A stretch of DNA of 64,000 nucleotides, taken from positions 1-64,000 of the forward strand of contig CACYKE010000017.1 in the NCBI GenBank assembly GCA_902774925.1, in the 5' to 3' direction. Positions 32,779 to 44,418 of this stretch are shown here, piece by piece (position 1 is the stretch's first letter; each line of letters starts with the position of its first letter). Below the pieces are notes generated by a model, which saw nothing but the letters and a program-made list of their open reading frames with translations, made no database searches and had not been told where the DNA came from. This DNA comes from an uncultured Prevotellaceae bacterium (GTDB taxonomy: Bacteria; Bacteroidota; Bacteroidia; Bacteroidales; Bacteroidaceae). Position numbers and translations under genes: made by a program.

Positions 32779-33186
32779 ATGAACTACGAAGAAAAGGAAA
32801 TAAAAGAGCGTTTCGGACAGGTTAACCCCTTCCGAGTTCCAGATGGTTATTTCGACCAACTGACCGAACGCGTGATGTCTCAGTTACCTGAGCGTGAACA
32901 GACGGCAGAAAATGTCTCGCTGTCATCCTCTCGTCCTAAGAGCCGCTTGGTGGCCTTGCGTCCTTGGATGTATGCTGCAGCCTGCACGGTGGCCGCTGTC
33001 TTTATGGGAGTAGCCCTCTATTTCCATCAGACAAAGGAAGACCAGACGCTTGCCAATGCCAATGTCAATGCTTCTGTCAATGCCTCTGCGACCAATACCG
33101 AGAGCCAGTATATTGACGAGTATGCCGACTATGCGATGCTTGACAATGCGGAAATTTATGCATATCTGGCTGACAATGATTTTTAA
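32779..33186 (+). CDS. Probable anti-sigma factor, single membrane span
   Basis: Protein of 135 residues, not recognised as a named family. Cytoplasmic part about 1-58 (MNYEEKEIKERFG, NPFRVPDGYFDQL), one membrane span about 62-80 (WMYAAACTVAAVFMGVALYF), then a short periplasmic part with Asn/Ala/Ser repeats (NANVNASVNASATN) and an acidic end. Position 43 bp after an ECF sigma gene and the one-span topology suggest the cognate anti-sigma factor; no zinc HxxxCxxC motif is present. The longer frame to 32692 overlaps the sigma end and is rejected. Confidence 0.65.
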   Translation: MNYEEKEIKERFGQVNPFRVPDGYFDQLTERVMSQLPEREQTAENVSLSSSRPKSRLVALRPWMYAAACTVAAVFMGVALYFHQTKEDQTLANANVNASVNASATNTESQYIDEYADYAMLDNAEIYAYLADNDF

Positions 33187-33187
33187 A

Positions 33188-33664
33188 ATGAAAAGTATGA
33201 AACGTTTAACTACCATTCTTTTCTGCCTGATGATGGTCATTTCGGTGAGCGCTCAGGAGCAGAAGAAGTTCTCGCCCGAGAAATTCCAGGCCGACCTTGA
33301 GGCGTACATCACGCGTGAGGCACATTTCGACCAACAGGAGGCTGCCAAATACTTCCCTCTGTTGCGTGAGATGCAGGCGAAGCAACGTGCCATCTACGCC
33401 CGCATGTACAAAAAAGAGAAACCTTCAGGCGATGCGAAGTGTGCCGAGGCTATCGCCAACTATGACAAGGCCAACATCGAACTGAAGCAGTTGGACCAGA
33501 CTTATCACAAGAAAATGATGAAGGTCGTTCCTGCCAGCAAGGTTTTCGACGCCATGAAGGCCGAAAACGATTTCCATCGTAACATGATGAAGGGATTCCA
33601 GCACGGAGGACGTCCTAATGGTCCGTTTAACGGTGGTGGTAAGCAGTGGGGCAAACGCCGCTAA
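33188..33664 (+). CDS. Small periplasmic protein, Spy/CpxP-like
   Basis: Exported protein of 158 residues with signal MKSMKRLTTILFCLMMVISVSA, then highly charged helices (FSPEKFQADLEAYITREAHFD, REMQAKQRAIYARMYK, FDAMKAENDFHRNMMK) and a Gly/Asn/Arg-rich tail. Composition and helix pattern recall Spy/CpxP stress chaperones, and such genes often follow ECF sigma/anti-sigma pairs in Bacteroidetes; the assignment is by analogy. It starts 1 bp after the anti-sigma stop and its last 38 bp overlap the convergent nth gene. Confidence 0.65.
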   Translation: MKSMKRLTTILFCLMMVISVSAQEQKKFSPEKFQADLEAYITREAHFDQQEAAKYFPLLREMQAKQRAIYARMYKKEKPSGDAKCAEAIANYDKANIELKQLDQTYHKKMMKVVPASKVFDAMKAENDFHRNMMKGFQHGGRPNGPFNGGGKQWGKRR

Positions 33665-34268
33665 GCCCACATCGTTCACAATGCGGTTTGCGTGACGTAC
33701 AGAGGTAACGTCCATGCAATAATAACCAATGGTGTGCCCGGGGAATATCTTCCTCGGGTATATTTTTTGTCAGCGCGCATTCTACCTTGTAGGGTGTGTC
33801 GTCCTTCTCTGCGACCAGCCCCAGGCGGTGGCTCACGCGGAACACATGGGTGTCTACTGCCATTGTGGACTTTCCGAAAGCCACGCTTTGGATGACGTTA
33901 GCCGTCTTGCGACCTACGCCCGGCAAGTCCAACAGTTGGTTCATATCTGCAGGCACTTCACAGTTGTGCCGTTCTGTCAACATCCGCGCCATCTTCACCA
34001 GGTGGTCGGCCTTCGAGTTCGGATACGACACGCTCTTGATGAGTTCCAGCACGTCGTCCACCTCTGCTTGCGCCATCGTCCGTGCATCGGGATAATTACG
34101 AAACAGCTCCGGTGTCACCTGATTGATGCGTTTGTCGGTACATTGTGCACTCAGTATGACTGCTACCAGCAATTGGAACACGCTACCGAACTCCAGTTCA
34201 GTATCAGCCATGGGCATCTCCTTGCGGAAGTAGTCCAATATTTGCTTGTAGCGTTCTTTTTTGGTCAC
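33627..34268 (-). CDS. nth: Endonuclease III
   Basis: DNA glycosylase/AP lyase for oxidised pyrimidines. The helix-hairpin-helix LPGVGRKTANVI (about 113-124) carries the catalytic Lys (GRKTAN) and the catalytic Asp follows in VDTHVFR (about 137). The [4Fe-4S] cluster cysteines are in the pattern Cx6Cx2Cx5C near the C-terminus (CTSRKPHC, ERC, GLSGVC). The 213 residues are typical. It follows ribE by 22 bp in the same direction and overlaps the convergent Spy-like gene by 38 bp. Confidence 0.95.
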   Translation of the reverse strand: MTKKERYKQILDYFRKEMPMADTELEFGSVFQLLVAVILSAQCTDKRINQVTPELFRNYPDARTMAQAEVDDVLELIKSVSYPNSKADHLVKMARMLTERHNCEVPADMNQLLDLPGVGRKTANVIQSVAFGKSTMAVDTHVFRVSHRLGLVAEKDDTPYKVECALTKNIPEEDIPRAHHWLLLHGRYLCTSRKPHCERCGLSGVCPTAYHHR

Positions 34269-34290
34269 AGGCGAAGCGGGTAGGTAATTA

Positions 34291-34893
34291 TTATTTCAGC
34301 TGTTGCAGGCGGGCAATGTATTTGCCGATGATGTCAAATTCCAGATTCACCACGCTACCCACCTTGATGTCACAGAAGTTCGTGTGTTCGAAGGTATAGG
34401 GAATGATGGCCACCTGGAATGTGTTCTGCGTGGGATTACACACTGTCAGCGACACGCCGTTTACCGTCACGGAACCTTTGTCAACGGTAAAGTATCCGTT
34501 GCGGGCCATTTCCAGATCCTGCTTGTATTCGAAGGTGAAATACGTGCTGCCACCGGCGTCCTCTACTGCCGTACAACGCGCCGTCTCGTCCACGTGACCT
34601 TGCACGATGTGACCGTCCAGACGTCCGTTCATCAACATCGAGCGCTCTACGTTCACCTTGTCGCCAACCGCGAGCAGTCCGAGGTTCGAACGGTCCAGTG
34701 TCTCCTTCATCGCCGTCATCGTGTACGTGCCGTTCTCTATCTTTACTACCGTCAGACACACACCGTTATGAGCGACGCTCTGGTCAATGCCCAACTCGTC
34801 GACGAATGAACAGCGCAACGTGAAATCGATATTTTCCTTGTCTTTCTTGATGGCTACAACCGTAGCAAATTCCTCAATAATTCCTGAAAACAT
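34291..34893 (-). CDS. ribE: Riboflavin synthase alpha chain
   Basis: Dismutates two lumazine molecules to riboflavin. Two homologous lumazine-binding barrels are visible: first MFSGIIEEFATV...NGVCLTV (1-95), second GHIVQGHVD...VNGVSLTV (95-190), the usual internal duplication. The 200 residues are standard. No FMN riboswitch features were recognised in the 200 bp upstream. The gene is followed by nth after 22 bp. Confidence 0.95.
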   Translation of the reverse strand: MFSGIIEEFATVVAIKKDKENIDFTLRCSFVDELGIDQSVAHNGVCLTVVKIENGTYTMTAMKETLDRSNLGLLAVGDKVNVERSMLMNGRLDGHIVQGHVDETARCTAVEDAGGSTYFTFEYKQDLEMARNGYFTVDKGSVTVNGVSLTVCNPTQNTFQVAIIPYTFEHTNFCDIKVGSVVNLEFDIIGKYIARLQQLK

Positions 34894-35094
34894 ACCTCTT
34901 ACTTCTAAAAAGAAAGGGGGACGCCCGGTGATGTGATGAAAACTCCTTTGTTAAAAGATTCGAGTGCTCTCCGTCTTTGTAATCCACCGGCCTTGCGGCT
35001 TTTATTGTGGCCCGCCATCGACAGGAGAAGTCAGCTCAGTTTTCAATGTAATTTGATGAGTATCCCGATCGAACCGGCACGCCCCCCATTTTTC
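34894..35094. other. 200-bp non-coding gap with GC-rich and AT-rich blocks
   Basis: Between the FGGY kinase end and ribE. No TAnnTTTGC box was found on the minus strand for ribE. The block contains GC-rich stems such as CCGGCCTTGCGGC and, at about 35058-35089, the phrase CCCGATCGAACCGGCACGCC. A weak plus-strand ORF is open here but has no other support. It could be a dispersed element; nothing more can be said. Confidence 0.4.
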
Positions 35095-36690
35095 TTATTT
35101 GTGGTCTACAGCAGCCTGCTCGATGGGCAGACAGCGCTTGTAGTTCTCAATATATTTTTCGAATCCGGCAACATCCTCGGCGGTGGGGGCTACTGACGTT
35201 CCCTTGTTGCCTGCAAACACCACCTGCTCCAGATAGTCGGCCAGCGACTTACCATTATTATTAATAAGGTATCCGGCCAGCAGGGCGATACCCCATGCAC
35301 CACCTTCGCCTGCCGTCTCCATCACGCTGATGGGCGAGTTCAAGGCGGCAGCCAACATGCGCTGACCAACGCCGGCGGTCTTGAAATATCCGCCGTGACC
35401 AGTGATGCGGTCCACCTTGATCTTCTCTTCCTTCAGCAGGATGTCGTTACCAATCTTCAGCACGCCGATGGCTCCGTAGAGGTGGCTGCGCATGAAGTTA
35501 GCAAGGTTGAACTTGTCGTTTGCCGAACGCACGAACATCGGACGACCCTCAGCCAAACCCGTGACAGGCTCGCCGCTGACGTAGTTGTAGGCCATCAGTC
35601 CGCCGCAGTCGGTATCACCCTTCAGTGCCTCGTTAAACAGCTTGCTGTAGAGCTCGTTCATATCGACGGGAACACCCAGCAACTGCTGATACTCCTTGAA
35701 TAGTCCCACCCACGCGTTGATGTCCGACGTACAGTTGTTGCAATGCACCATAGCCACGAGGCTTCCGTCCGGCGTCGTCACCATGTCAATCATCTCGTAA
35801 GGCTTCGACAGCGGCTTCTCCAGCACAATCATCGAGAACGACGACGTTCCTGCGCTGACGTTACCCGTGCGCTGCTTCACGGCGTTCGTAGCCACCATAC
35901 CCGTGCCTGCGTCACCCTCAGGAGGACATACGGGCACACCGGCTTTCAGCGTTCCGCTGACGTCCAGCTTCTTCACACCGGCTTCCGTTAGTTTTCCGGC
36001 ATTCTCACCGGCACTCAGCGACTTCGGCAGGATGTCCAGCAACTTGTAGGGCAAACCCTTGGATGCAAGGATGGCGTCGAACTTCTTCACCATCTCCGCG
36101 TCGTACGTCTTCGTGGCGGGATCAACGGGAATCATACCCGATGCATCGCCAACACCCAGAACAAACTCACCCGTCAACTGCCAGTGGATATATCCTGCCA
36201 GCGTGGTCAGATATTTGATGTCCTTCACGTGCGGCTCGTTGTCCAGTATGCACTGATACAGGTGCGAGATGCTCCAGCGCAGGGGGATGTTATAGTTGAA
36301 CAGCTTCGACAGTTCTGCTGCTGCCTTGCCCGTGTTCGTGTTACGCCACGTGCGGAACGGCACCAGAATCTGCTCGTCGGCATTGAATGCCATGTAGCCA
36401 TGCATCATAGCCGAGAAACCGATACCTGCCAGCTGTTCTATCTCGCAGTCATACTGTGACTTCACGTCCTTGCGCAGGTCGGCATAGCAATCCTGCAAGC
36501 CCTTCCAGATAATGTCGATGCTGTACGTCCACAGTCCGTCCACCAACTGGTTCTCCCACTCGAAAGAGCCCTGGGCAATAGGTTTATTCTCCTGGTCGAT
36601 GAGCACGGCCTTGATACGTGTGGAACCGAACTCGATTCCCAAGATAGCCTTACCGGCCTCGATGGTTTGTTTTGCTTGTTTTACGTCCAT
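35095..36690 (-). CDS. FGGY-family pentulose kinase (ribulokinase/xylulokinase-like)
   Basis: Cytoplasmic sugar kinase of 531 residues; start at 36690 (MDVKQAKQTIEAGKAILGIEFGSTRIKA is read from there). The N-terminal ATPase fold has GIEFGSTRIK (about 17-26); the substrate side shows FSAMMHGYMAF and RTWRNTNT (about 85-115); the C-terminal ATPase fold shows GNVSAGTSSFS and ITGHGGYFK (about 430). This is the large Bacteroidetes branch usually annotated as ribulokinase or xylulokinase; which pentulose is used cannot be told. It is divergent from a GH2 beta-galactosidase, which fits use of arabinogalactan-type glycans. A perfect promoter precedes it. Confidence 0.85.
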   Translation of the reverse strand: MDVKQAKQTIEAGKAILGIEFGSTRIKAVLIDQENKPIAQGSFEWENQLVDGLWTYSIDIIWKGLQDCYADLRKDVKSQYDCEIEQLAGIGFSAMMHGYMAFNADEQILVPFRTWRNTNTGKAAAELSKLFNYNIPLRWSISHLYQCILDNEPHVKDIKYLTTLAGYIHWQLTGEFVLGVGDASGMIPVDPATKTYDAEMVKKFDAILASKGLPYKLLDILPKSLSAGENAGKLTEAGVKKLDVSGTLKAGVPVCPPEGDAGTGMVATNAVKQRTGNVSAGTSSFSMIVLEKPLSKPYEMIDMVTTPDGSLVAMVHCNNCTSDINAWVGLFKEYQQLLGVPVDMNELYSKLFNEALKGDTDCGGLMAYNYVSGEPVTGLAEGRPMFVRSANDKFNLANFMRSHLYGAIGVLKIGNDILLKEEKIKVDRITGHGGYFKTAGVGQRMLAAALNSPISVMETAGEGGAWGIALLAGYLINNNGKSLADYLEQVVFAGNKGTSVAPTAEDVAGFEKYIENYKRCLPIEQAAVDHK

Positions 36691-36718
36691 ATTATTATAT
36701 GTGTTATAGTTTCTGAGG

Positions 36719-36751
36719 GCAAAGATACGAAAAAAAAGTGGACTGACCAAA
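36719..36751 (-). promoter_or_regulatory. Promoter of the FGGY kinase gene
   Basis: Minus-strand TTTG (36751-36748), a 20-bp spacer and TATCTTTGC (36727-36719). Confidence 0.8.
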
Positions 36752-36829
36752 CATCAGCCCACCTTTTTTTATTTATTCGTTGTCATTTATCGTTAATAAC
36801 CGAATCTATTGAAAATAATCTGGGAAACG

Positions 36830-36862
36830 TTTGGCTTTCCCGATATTTTTTTGTATCTTCGC
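36830..36862 (+). promoter_or_regulatory. Promoter of the GH2 gene
   Basis: TTTG at 36830-36833, a 20-bp spacer and TATCTTCGC at 36854-36862, one mismatch to the -7 consensus (C for T). It is divergent from the kinase promoter; the 78 bp between the two -33 boxes could hold a shared regulator site, though no dyad was recognised. Confidence 0.7.
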
Positions 36863-36882
36863 GGCTGAAACGAAAATCATAA

Positions 36883-39915
<3,033 letters not shown>

Positions 39916-39958
39916 GAATCGCACAAGGTATAAAACTCGGTTACGGGCGGGCGGTCGC

Positions 39959-40023
39959 AATAATGCGGCCTCCCGCTCGAATTAATACGGCCCCTCGCCC
40001 GAATGAATGCGGGCGGGAGCCCG
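39959..40023. repeat. Three GC-rich 21-22-bp tandem units with internal hairpins
   Basis: Three direct units start with AAT(T/G)AAT-type sequence: 39959-39979 (21 bp), 39980-40001 and 40002-40023 (22 bp each), each AT-rich at its left end and GC-rich at its right. Within them CGCCCG/CGGGCG (39996-40001 and 40010-40015) forms a 6-bp stem, and a longer stem GGC-TCCCGC with GCGGGAGCC is also possible. Lies in the 381-bp gap between the GH2 gene and the next gene; apart from the promoter at 40235 the rest of the gap shows nothing recognised. Confidence 0.6.
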
Positions 40024-40234
40024 AATCCGCTTACCTACGCATTCGCTCCCTTTTACATAGGCACTTTCCCCCTGTTTGCACGGCACTCTTCCCCTTCAAC
40101 TGCCCGCTACCGCTTAACGGGACACGGGCAGACCCCTTTTTTCAAAAGGACTATTCAGAGTGCTCTACCCAATGCTTTTAGGGCTTTCAGCTGGGGAAGT
40201 TTTTTTGAGTATACCCATTTTTGGGTTGAAAATA

Positions 40235-40267
40235 TTTGCGCATATGAGAATTAGTTTGTACCTTTGC
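40235..40267 (+). promoter_or_regulatory. Promoter of the accessory block
   Basis: TTTG at 40235-40238, a 20-bp spacer and TACCTTTGC at 40259-40267. The longest frame of the next gene would start at TTG 40264 inside the -7 box. Confidence 0.8.
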
Positions 40268-40296
40268 AGGCCAATTTAAATATATATACGGATTTT

Positions 40297-41349
40297 ATGA
40301 TGTTTAGAAGATTGTTTTTCAGTATTTTAGCCCTTACGCTGCAACTGTTCTTACAACCTGTTGTAGCCCAGATGATGACTGCCCAGCAGGAGAGTCAGGA
40401 TTCAACTATTAACGTCGTTGCCTATTTCTGCAAGAACGACACACTAGGCTATGATTTCCAGCATGTGAAGATGAAGATAGTGGACAACGACACCACCGTG
40501 AATTACTATTATAATAGTGAGTTTCAGCTGATAGTCAGAGACTCAACTAGCCAAGGTTATAAGATAGAGATGAAGCCTATCAGTAATCATTGCGAGATGC
40601 CTGAAGATACGTTAATGGCTCAGGTTTTTGAAAAAATAGCTAATTCAATGGGTGATGTGCCCCTTATTTTCACTACCGATGAATATGGCACCATCCAGCA
40701 TGCGGAAAATTGGCGGGAGGTACGTGACTTTACACGTAAATTGAGCAAATCGATGACCGACAGCCTTTATGCCTTAAAGCCGGAACTGGCTAAAGCTATT
40801 GACCGTCAGCGTTTTGAGGCTTCCCTCAATCTGCAATTTGCTAATGAAAAGGCCATCCTTGACGGATATGAGGAACTTCGGATTCTCTTTGGACTTTATG
40901 GAAAATCATATCGTATAGGCAAGAGCGAGGAAGACGTGATGAATCCAAGCGGGTATCCACAACATTTGAAATTTGTAGTGAGTTATGGCAAGACAAGTGA
41001 GGACTACGGATTTGAGGACGACTATTTCGTAAATTGTCTTTCAGAAGTGACGATTCCGGCAAAGGACGTCGTCAACCTTACAACTGATCGCATGAACATG
41101 ATGTATAATCATGAGATGACCGATGAAGAACGCCAGAATTTTGAGAAAGAGATTGATGAAGATGCCAAGGTCAGTATCATTGAAGGCTATGACTATTTCT
41201 ATAATGGCTGGCCATGCGATATGTTGTATGAAAAAGTGACCGACCTGAAAAATGTCCGCAATGTGGAGGTTTACCGAATCCAGTGGACTACACGCAGTTG
41301 GGGTATCTTTGGAGGTGGTGAAGCACTGGATGCAGGAGTCAGTCTTTAA
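40297..41349 (+). CDS. Secreted protein of unknown function
   Basis: Exported protein of 350 residues from ATG 40297 (40300 also possible), signal MMFRRLFFSILALTLQLFLQPVVA. Not recognised. The mature part is acidic, with repeated Asp/Thr-rich strands (CKNDTLGYDFQHVKMKIVDND, YYYNSEFQLIVRDS) and two conserved-looking late segments (YGLYGKSYRIG near 205; TTRSWGIFGGGEA near the end). It could be a substrate-binding or host-contact protein. It starts the block 40.3-46.9 kb and is followed by a TPR protein gene 46 bp later. Confidence 0.55.
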   Translation: MMFRRLFFSILALTLQLFLQPVVAQMMTAQQESQDSTINVVAYFCKNDTLGYDFQHVKMKIVDNDTTVNYYYNSEFQLIVRDSTSQGYKIEMKPISNHCEMPEDTLMAQVFEKIANSMGDVPLIFTTDEYGTIQHAENWREVRDFTRKLSKSMTDSLYALKPELAKAIDRQRFEASLNLQFANEKAILDGYEELRILFGLYGKSYRIGKSEEDVMNPSGYPQHLKFVVSYGKTSEDYGFEDDYFVNCLSEVTIPAKDVVNLTTDRMNMMYNHEMTDEERQNFEKEIDEDAKVSIIEGYDYFYNGWPCDMLYEKVTDLKNVRNVEVYRIQWTTRSWGIFGGGEALDAGVSL

Positions 41350-41395
41350 GGTGTTGAATGTAAAGTAGATGGATATAAAACTGAAAATTGTTTTT

Positions 41396-42568
41396 ATGAA
41401 AAGAATACTATTGATAATAGCCGCCATGATGCTTTTCCTTTCCGCTTGGTGTCAGACGGATGAGATCACCAGAAAGCAGGCTGACAAGCTGGACTCGGTG
41501 ACTGTCAAGTTGATGAATCAGAAACGCTATGAGGATGCCATTAAGACCAAAGAGCGCGAATTGGCTATCCTTAAGGCGTTATATGGTGAGAAAGATACCA
41601 CATACATCAAGCAGTTTGTTTTCAGTGCCAAACTGTATTACAGGAACGAACAGCCGGATATGGCCGCAAAGATAATAGAACAGGCTGCTCAGCTATATGC
41701 CGACAACGTTAGCAATAGTGATGCCTTGTATGCTTTCTACCTTGATAATCTATCCTTGTACCAAAGTTCAAACAACGAGTACGACAAGGCAAAGGAAAAC
41801 AGCAGGAAGGCATTGACCATCTATGAGAAACTGGGTCAACAAGACTTCGACTTGGCCATTATCTTAATGCATATGGCAGAAACGAGCCATTATTGTGGTG
41901 AGTCTCAAGAAGCACTTAAATACGAGATTCGTTCACTGAACATTATAAAGAAACTGTGTGGTGAACATTCTGATGAATACATCGGAGAACTGCCCTTCCT
42001 GCAGAAATACTATCAGACTGTTGGCGACGAGAAGAACGCCCAGCGCGTAGGGGAGAAGATTGAGAAACTGCAGAAGGAGAAAGACGATGGATTCGTAGAC
42101 CTGCCTGAGTTGATAGAATTTAAAAGCGCTGAGTTCTGTCATGAACATAATGATGATGCCCTGAAATGTATTCAGTATTACCTGACACATACAATCTGCG
42201 CTCCCCAGATGGAGCAGGCTGCTCAGTATATCATGGCCTGGAGCGTCGCAAGCGGTGATGTGAATATTGTTATTGGTGAGGAAGTCGGCTCGTTGGCAGC
42301 CTCTAAGGAAAGTATGCCTTATCTGGTGGGCTTCATGGCTGCATATAGCTATGTTTGTTTGAGAGATAACGTGAAAGACCTGAATGAAGCGCAACTGATG
42401 GACGTCTTCGACATCTTGTTACAGTTCTATGAGCCCAACAGCTCGTTGACGGGCAAGGTGGAGCTGTTGGACAAGTACCTGAAACTAAAGGAGAAGGGCA
42501 AGTTGGAAAAAGAGATTCACAAAATATTCACGGAGCAGCAAGCCCATCAAAATACGGATAACAAATGA
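41396..42568 (+). CDS. Exported TPR-repeat protein
   Basis: Protein of 390 residues from ATG 41396 with signal peptide MKRILLIIAAMMLFLSAWC. The body is almost entirely helical repeats of TPR type (for example AIKTKERELAILKALYGEKD, ENSRKALTIYEKLGQQD, ALKYEIRSLNIIKKLCGEHS, about every 40 residues), so a scaffold role is likely. The Cys at position 19 could also be lipidated. The stop overlaps the next gene as ATGA, which ties it to the DUF4153 membrane protein. Confidence 0.7.
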   Translation: MKRILLIIAAMMLFLSAWCQTDEITRKQADKLDSVTVKLMNQKRYEDAIKTKERELAILKALYGEKDTTYIKQFVFSAKLYYRNEQPDMAAKIIEQAAQLYADNVSNSDALYAFYLDNLSLYQSSNNEYDKAKENSRKALTIYEKLGQQDFDLAIILMHMAETSHYCGESQEALKYEIRSLNIIKKLCGEHSDEYIGELPFLQKYYQTVGDEKNAQRVGEKIEKLQKEKDDGFVDLPELIEFKSAEFCHEHNDDALKCIQYYLTHTICAPQMEQAAQYIMAWSVASGDVNIVIGEEVGSLAASKESMPYLVGFMAAYSYVCLRDNVKDLNEAQLMDVFDILLQFYEPNSSLTGKVELLDKYLKLKEKGKLEKEIHKIFTEQQAHQNTDNK

Positions 42569-44214
42569 ATGCAAAATTGAAATCATTGTTGCAGCAGTTG
42601 CTGCAGAGTCCACGACGTTTCCCTGTTGAACTGGCACTGGGAGTGGTATTCTTTATCATTGCAGTTTGGGATACTGAGACTCGTGAATGGAATGAGAAGG
42701 CACTACAATTTGAGAGCGAGGTCAATGGTGATATTCTATATTTCTTCGTGCCGCTGATGGCATTGACTTTCTGGCTCCATCGCGTCAACCGCTGGGCTTA
42801 TCTCGCCTCGTTCTTCCTCTTCCTGCCCCTGATGATGCTCGACCTGAAGCCCTTCCTATGGACATACGGCTTCACGTTCACCTATGTCTTGGCGGCTATT
42901 TTGCTTATCGTCGGCAACAGACGATTGGATAACCGTTCGTTTGCTGCTCATGCCCTGCATGTGGCTACGCAGATGTTCTTCGGGTTGCTGATATCAGGCA
43001 TCCTCTATATGGCTGTCTTGGCCATCATGGCCTCGTTCTTCTATATCTTTGGCATTGATGAGCCAAGACATTTCTACGAGTATATCGCCCAGTTTATCTT
43101 TTTTGTGCTGGCTCCGCAGATATGCTGTACGCTGGTCCGTCAGAACGAGGACGAAGTGGCCGAGCCTTTCAAGATACTCCGGCTTATCCTTAATTTCATT
43201 CTCTCCCCAGCCGTCATCATCTACACTATCATCCTCTATACCTATTTTATAAAGATAGTCTTCGAGTGGGACTTGCCCAAAGGCGGTGTGGCTTGGATGG
43301 TTATGGGATTCATCACCGTTGCATTGATTGGTCGTGTGGCTCAGTCGATACTCAGCCAGAGATATTACGACTGGTTCTATAGACGATTTACGCTGATAGC
43401 CATCCCTCCGCTCATCATGTACTGGATCGGTTCCATCTACCGCATCCGCCTCTACAGTTTCACTGAGAGCCGCTTTTATCTGATGGTGGCAGGTGTACTG
43501 ATGACGCTTTTCGTACTGATGCTGTTCCGTGAGCGCACCCGTCGCTATCAGCTTATGGCGCTCATCTTTGGTGCTGCCATCATTCTCTTCACTTATATCC
43601 CAGGTATATCCGCCAAGAGCATCGGACTGGCCTGTCAGAAACAGCGGCTCACGGAACTTATCAGCGAACTGAAGCTGACAGATGCCAAAACGGGCAAACT
43701 GAACGACGACCTTGACATGAGGAGCATCCGCCAGGATAGTCTGATGTGCGAGCGATATAAGGATGTCAGCAGTGTCATCAAGTACGTACGCAAAGAAATC
43801 GGAGACAAAGAATTTGAGGAGAAATACGGCACTTGGGAGTACTCGGAGTATAGCTTCAGTTACGACAATGCTAAAGCCAAATCCATAGTGTCTCGCGTTA
43901 GCGGTGACAACACGTATACCAGAAGGAAGGCTGTTGAGTTGGGAGAATACACGATGATGCTCCCTTCAAAAGCATACGAGTACAAGTTCGAGAACCAGAC
44001 AGTCACTATCATTCAGAATAAGGATACAGTTCTCGAATATCCTATCAATAAGATTATCCGTCAGGACACGATGCTTCTGCATCATCCTGAACAACTACTT
44101 ACCTATCGCAACGATTCACTGATGCTGGTACTTGAAGGAATCTGCATTGAAGATACCGTCGTTACTGATGTCATATACTATGGTCTTCAGTTGTTCAAGA
44201 AAAAGGGCAGATAG
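42565..44214 (+). CDS. DUF4153 family multi-span membrane protein
   Basis: Integral membrane protein of 549 residues with about 10 hydrophobic spans between residues 20 and 355 (for example GVVFFIIAVW, FVPLMALTFWL, YVLAAILLIVG, ILYMAVLAIMASFFYIFG) followed by a soluble C-terminal part with charged helices and strands (about 360-549). The family is DUF4153 by overall layout; its function is not established. Start codon overlaps the TPR gene (ATGA), so the two are likely a functional pair. Confidence 0.7.
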   Translation: MNAKLKSLLQQLLQSPRRFPVELALGVVFFIIAVWDTETREWNEKALQFESEVNGDILYFFVPLMALTFWLHRVNRWAYLASFFLFLPLMMLDLKPFLWTYGFTFTYVLAAILLIVGNRRLDNRSFAAHALHVATQMFFGLLISGILYMAVLAIMASFFYIFGIDEPRHFYEYIAQFIFFVLAPQICCTLVRQNEDEVAEPFKILRLILNFILSPAVIIYTIILYTYFIKIVFEWDLPKGGVAWMVMGFITVALIGRVAQSILSQRYYDWFYRRFTLIAIPPLIMYWIGSIYRIRLYSFTESRFYLMVAGVLMTLFVLMLFRERTRRYQLMALIFGAAIILFTYIPGISAKSIGLACQKQRLTELISELKLTDAKTGKLNDDLDMRSIRQDSLMCERYKDVSSVIKYVRKEIGDKEFEEKYGTWEYSEYSFSYDNAKAKSIVSRVSGDNTYTRRKAVELGEYTMMLPSKAYEYKFENQTVTIIQNKDTVLEYPINKIIRQDTMLLHHPEQLLTYRNDSLMLVLEGICIEDTVVTDVIYYGLQLFKKKGR

Positions 44215-44248
44215 AGTCTTGATTCAAAACGGAGATTGTTATTGTCTT

Positions 44249-44413
44249 ATGGATGTCAGCAGAAAACTTATTGTTCCTATTTGGTGGTTGATTCTTTTTC
44301 GCGAGACATACGATGGGATTTCTCATGTGGTCTGGAGGGTTTATGATGCTGACAAAGTAGACGACATACTTCAAAAGGTAATAGCGGAGAAAGACCACCC
44401 TGATAACAATTAG
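44249..44413 (+). CDS. Small hypothetical ORF or gene remnant
   Basis: Frame of 54 codons from ATG 44249 (MDVSRKLIVPIWWLILF, then RVYDADKVDDILQKVIAEKD). It looks like a hydrophobic segment plus an acidic helix. It starts 35 bp after the DUF4153 stop and ends 6 bp before the next gene. A longer version would begin inside the DUF4153 gene. It may be the end of a broken gene. Confidence 0.35.
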   Translation: MDVSRKLIVPIWWLILFRETYDGISHVVWRVYDADKVDDILQKVIAEKDHPDNN

Positions 44414-44418
44414 TCGTT

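Noticed and set aside
33050-33187. Upstream extension of the Spy-like protein by 46 codons
   Set aside because: It would run in another frame over the anti-sigma gene with repetitive Met/Pro codons; the signal peptide starts at 33188.
34894-35094. FMN riboswitch before ribE
   Set aside because: None of the conserved RFN-element bases was recognised on the minus strand.
34933-35196. 87-codon plus-strand frame over the gap before ribE and the kinase gene end
   Set aside because: Half of it is antisense to the kinase; no start signal, promoter or recognisable motif. Kept only as a note in the gap.
39963-40254. Two overlapping short frames rich in Arg and Pro after the GH2 gene
   Set aside because: They arise from GC-rich tandem repeats; no promoter or ribosome site, and composition is that of non-coding repeats.
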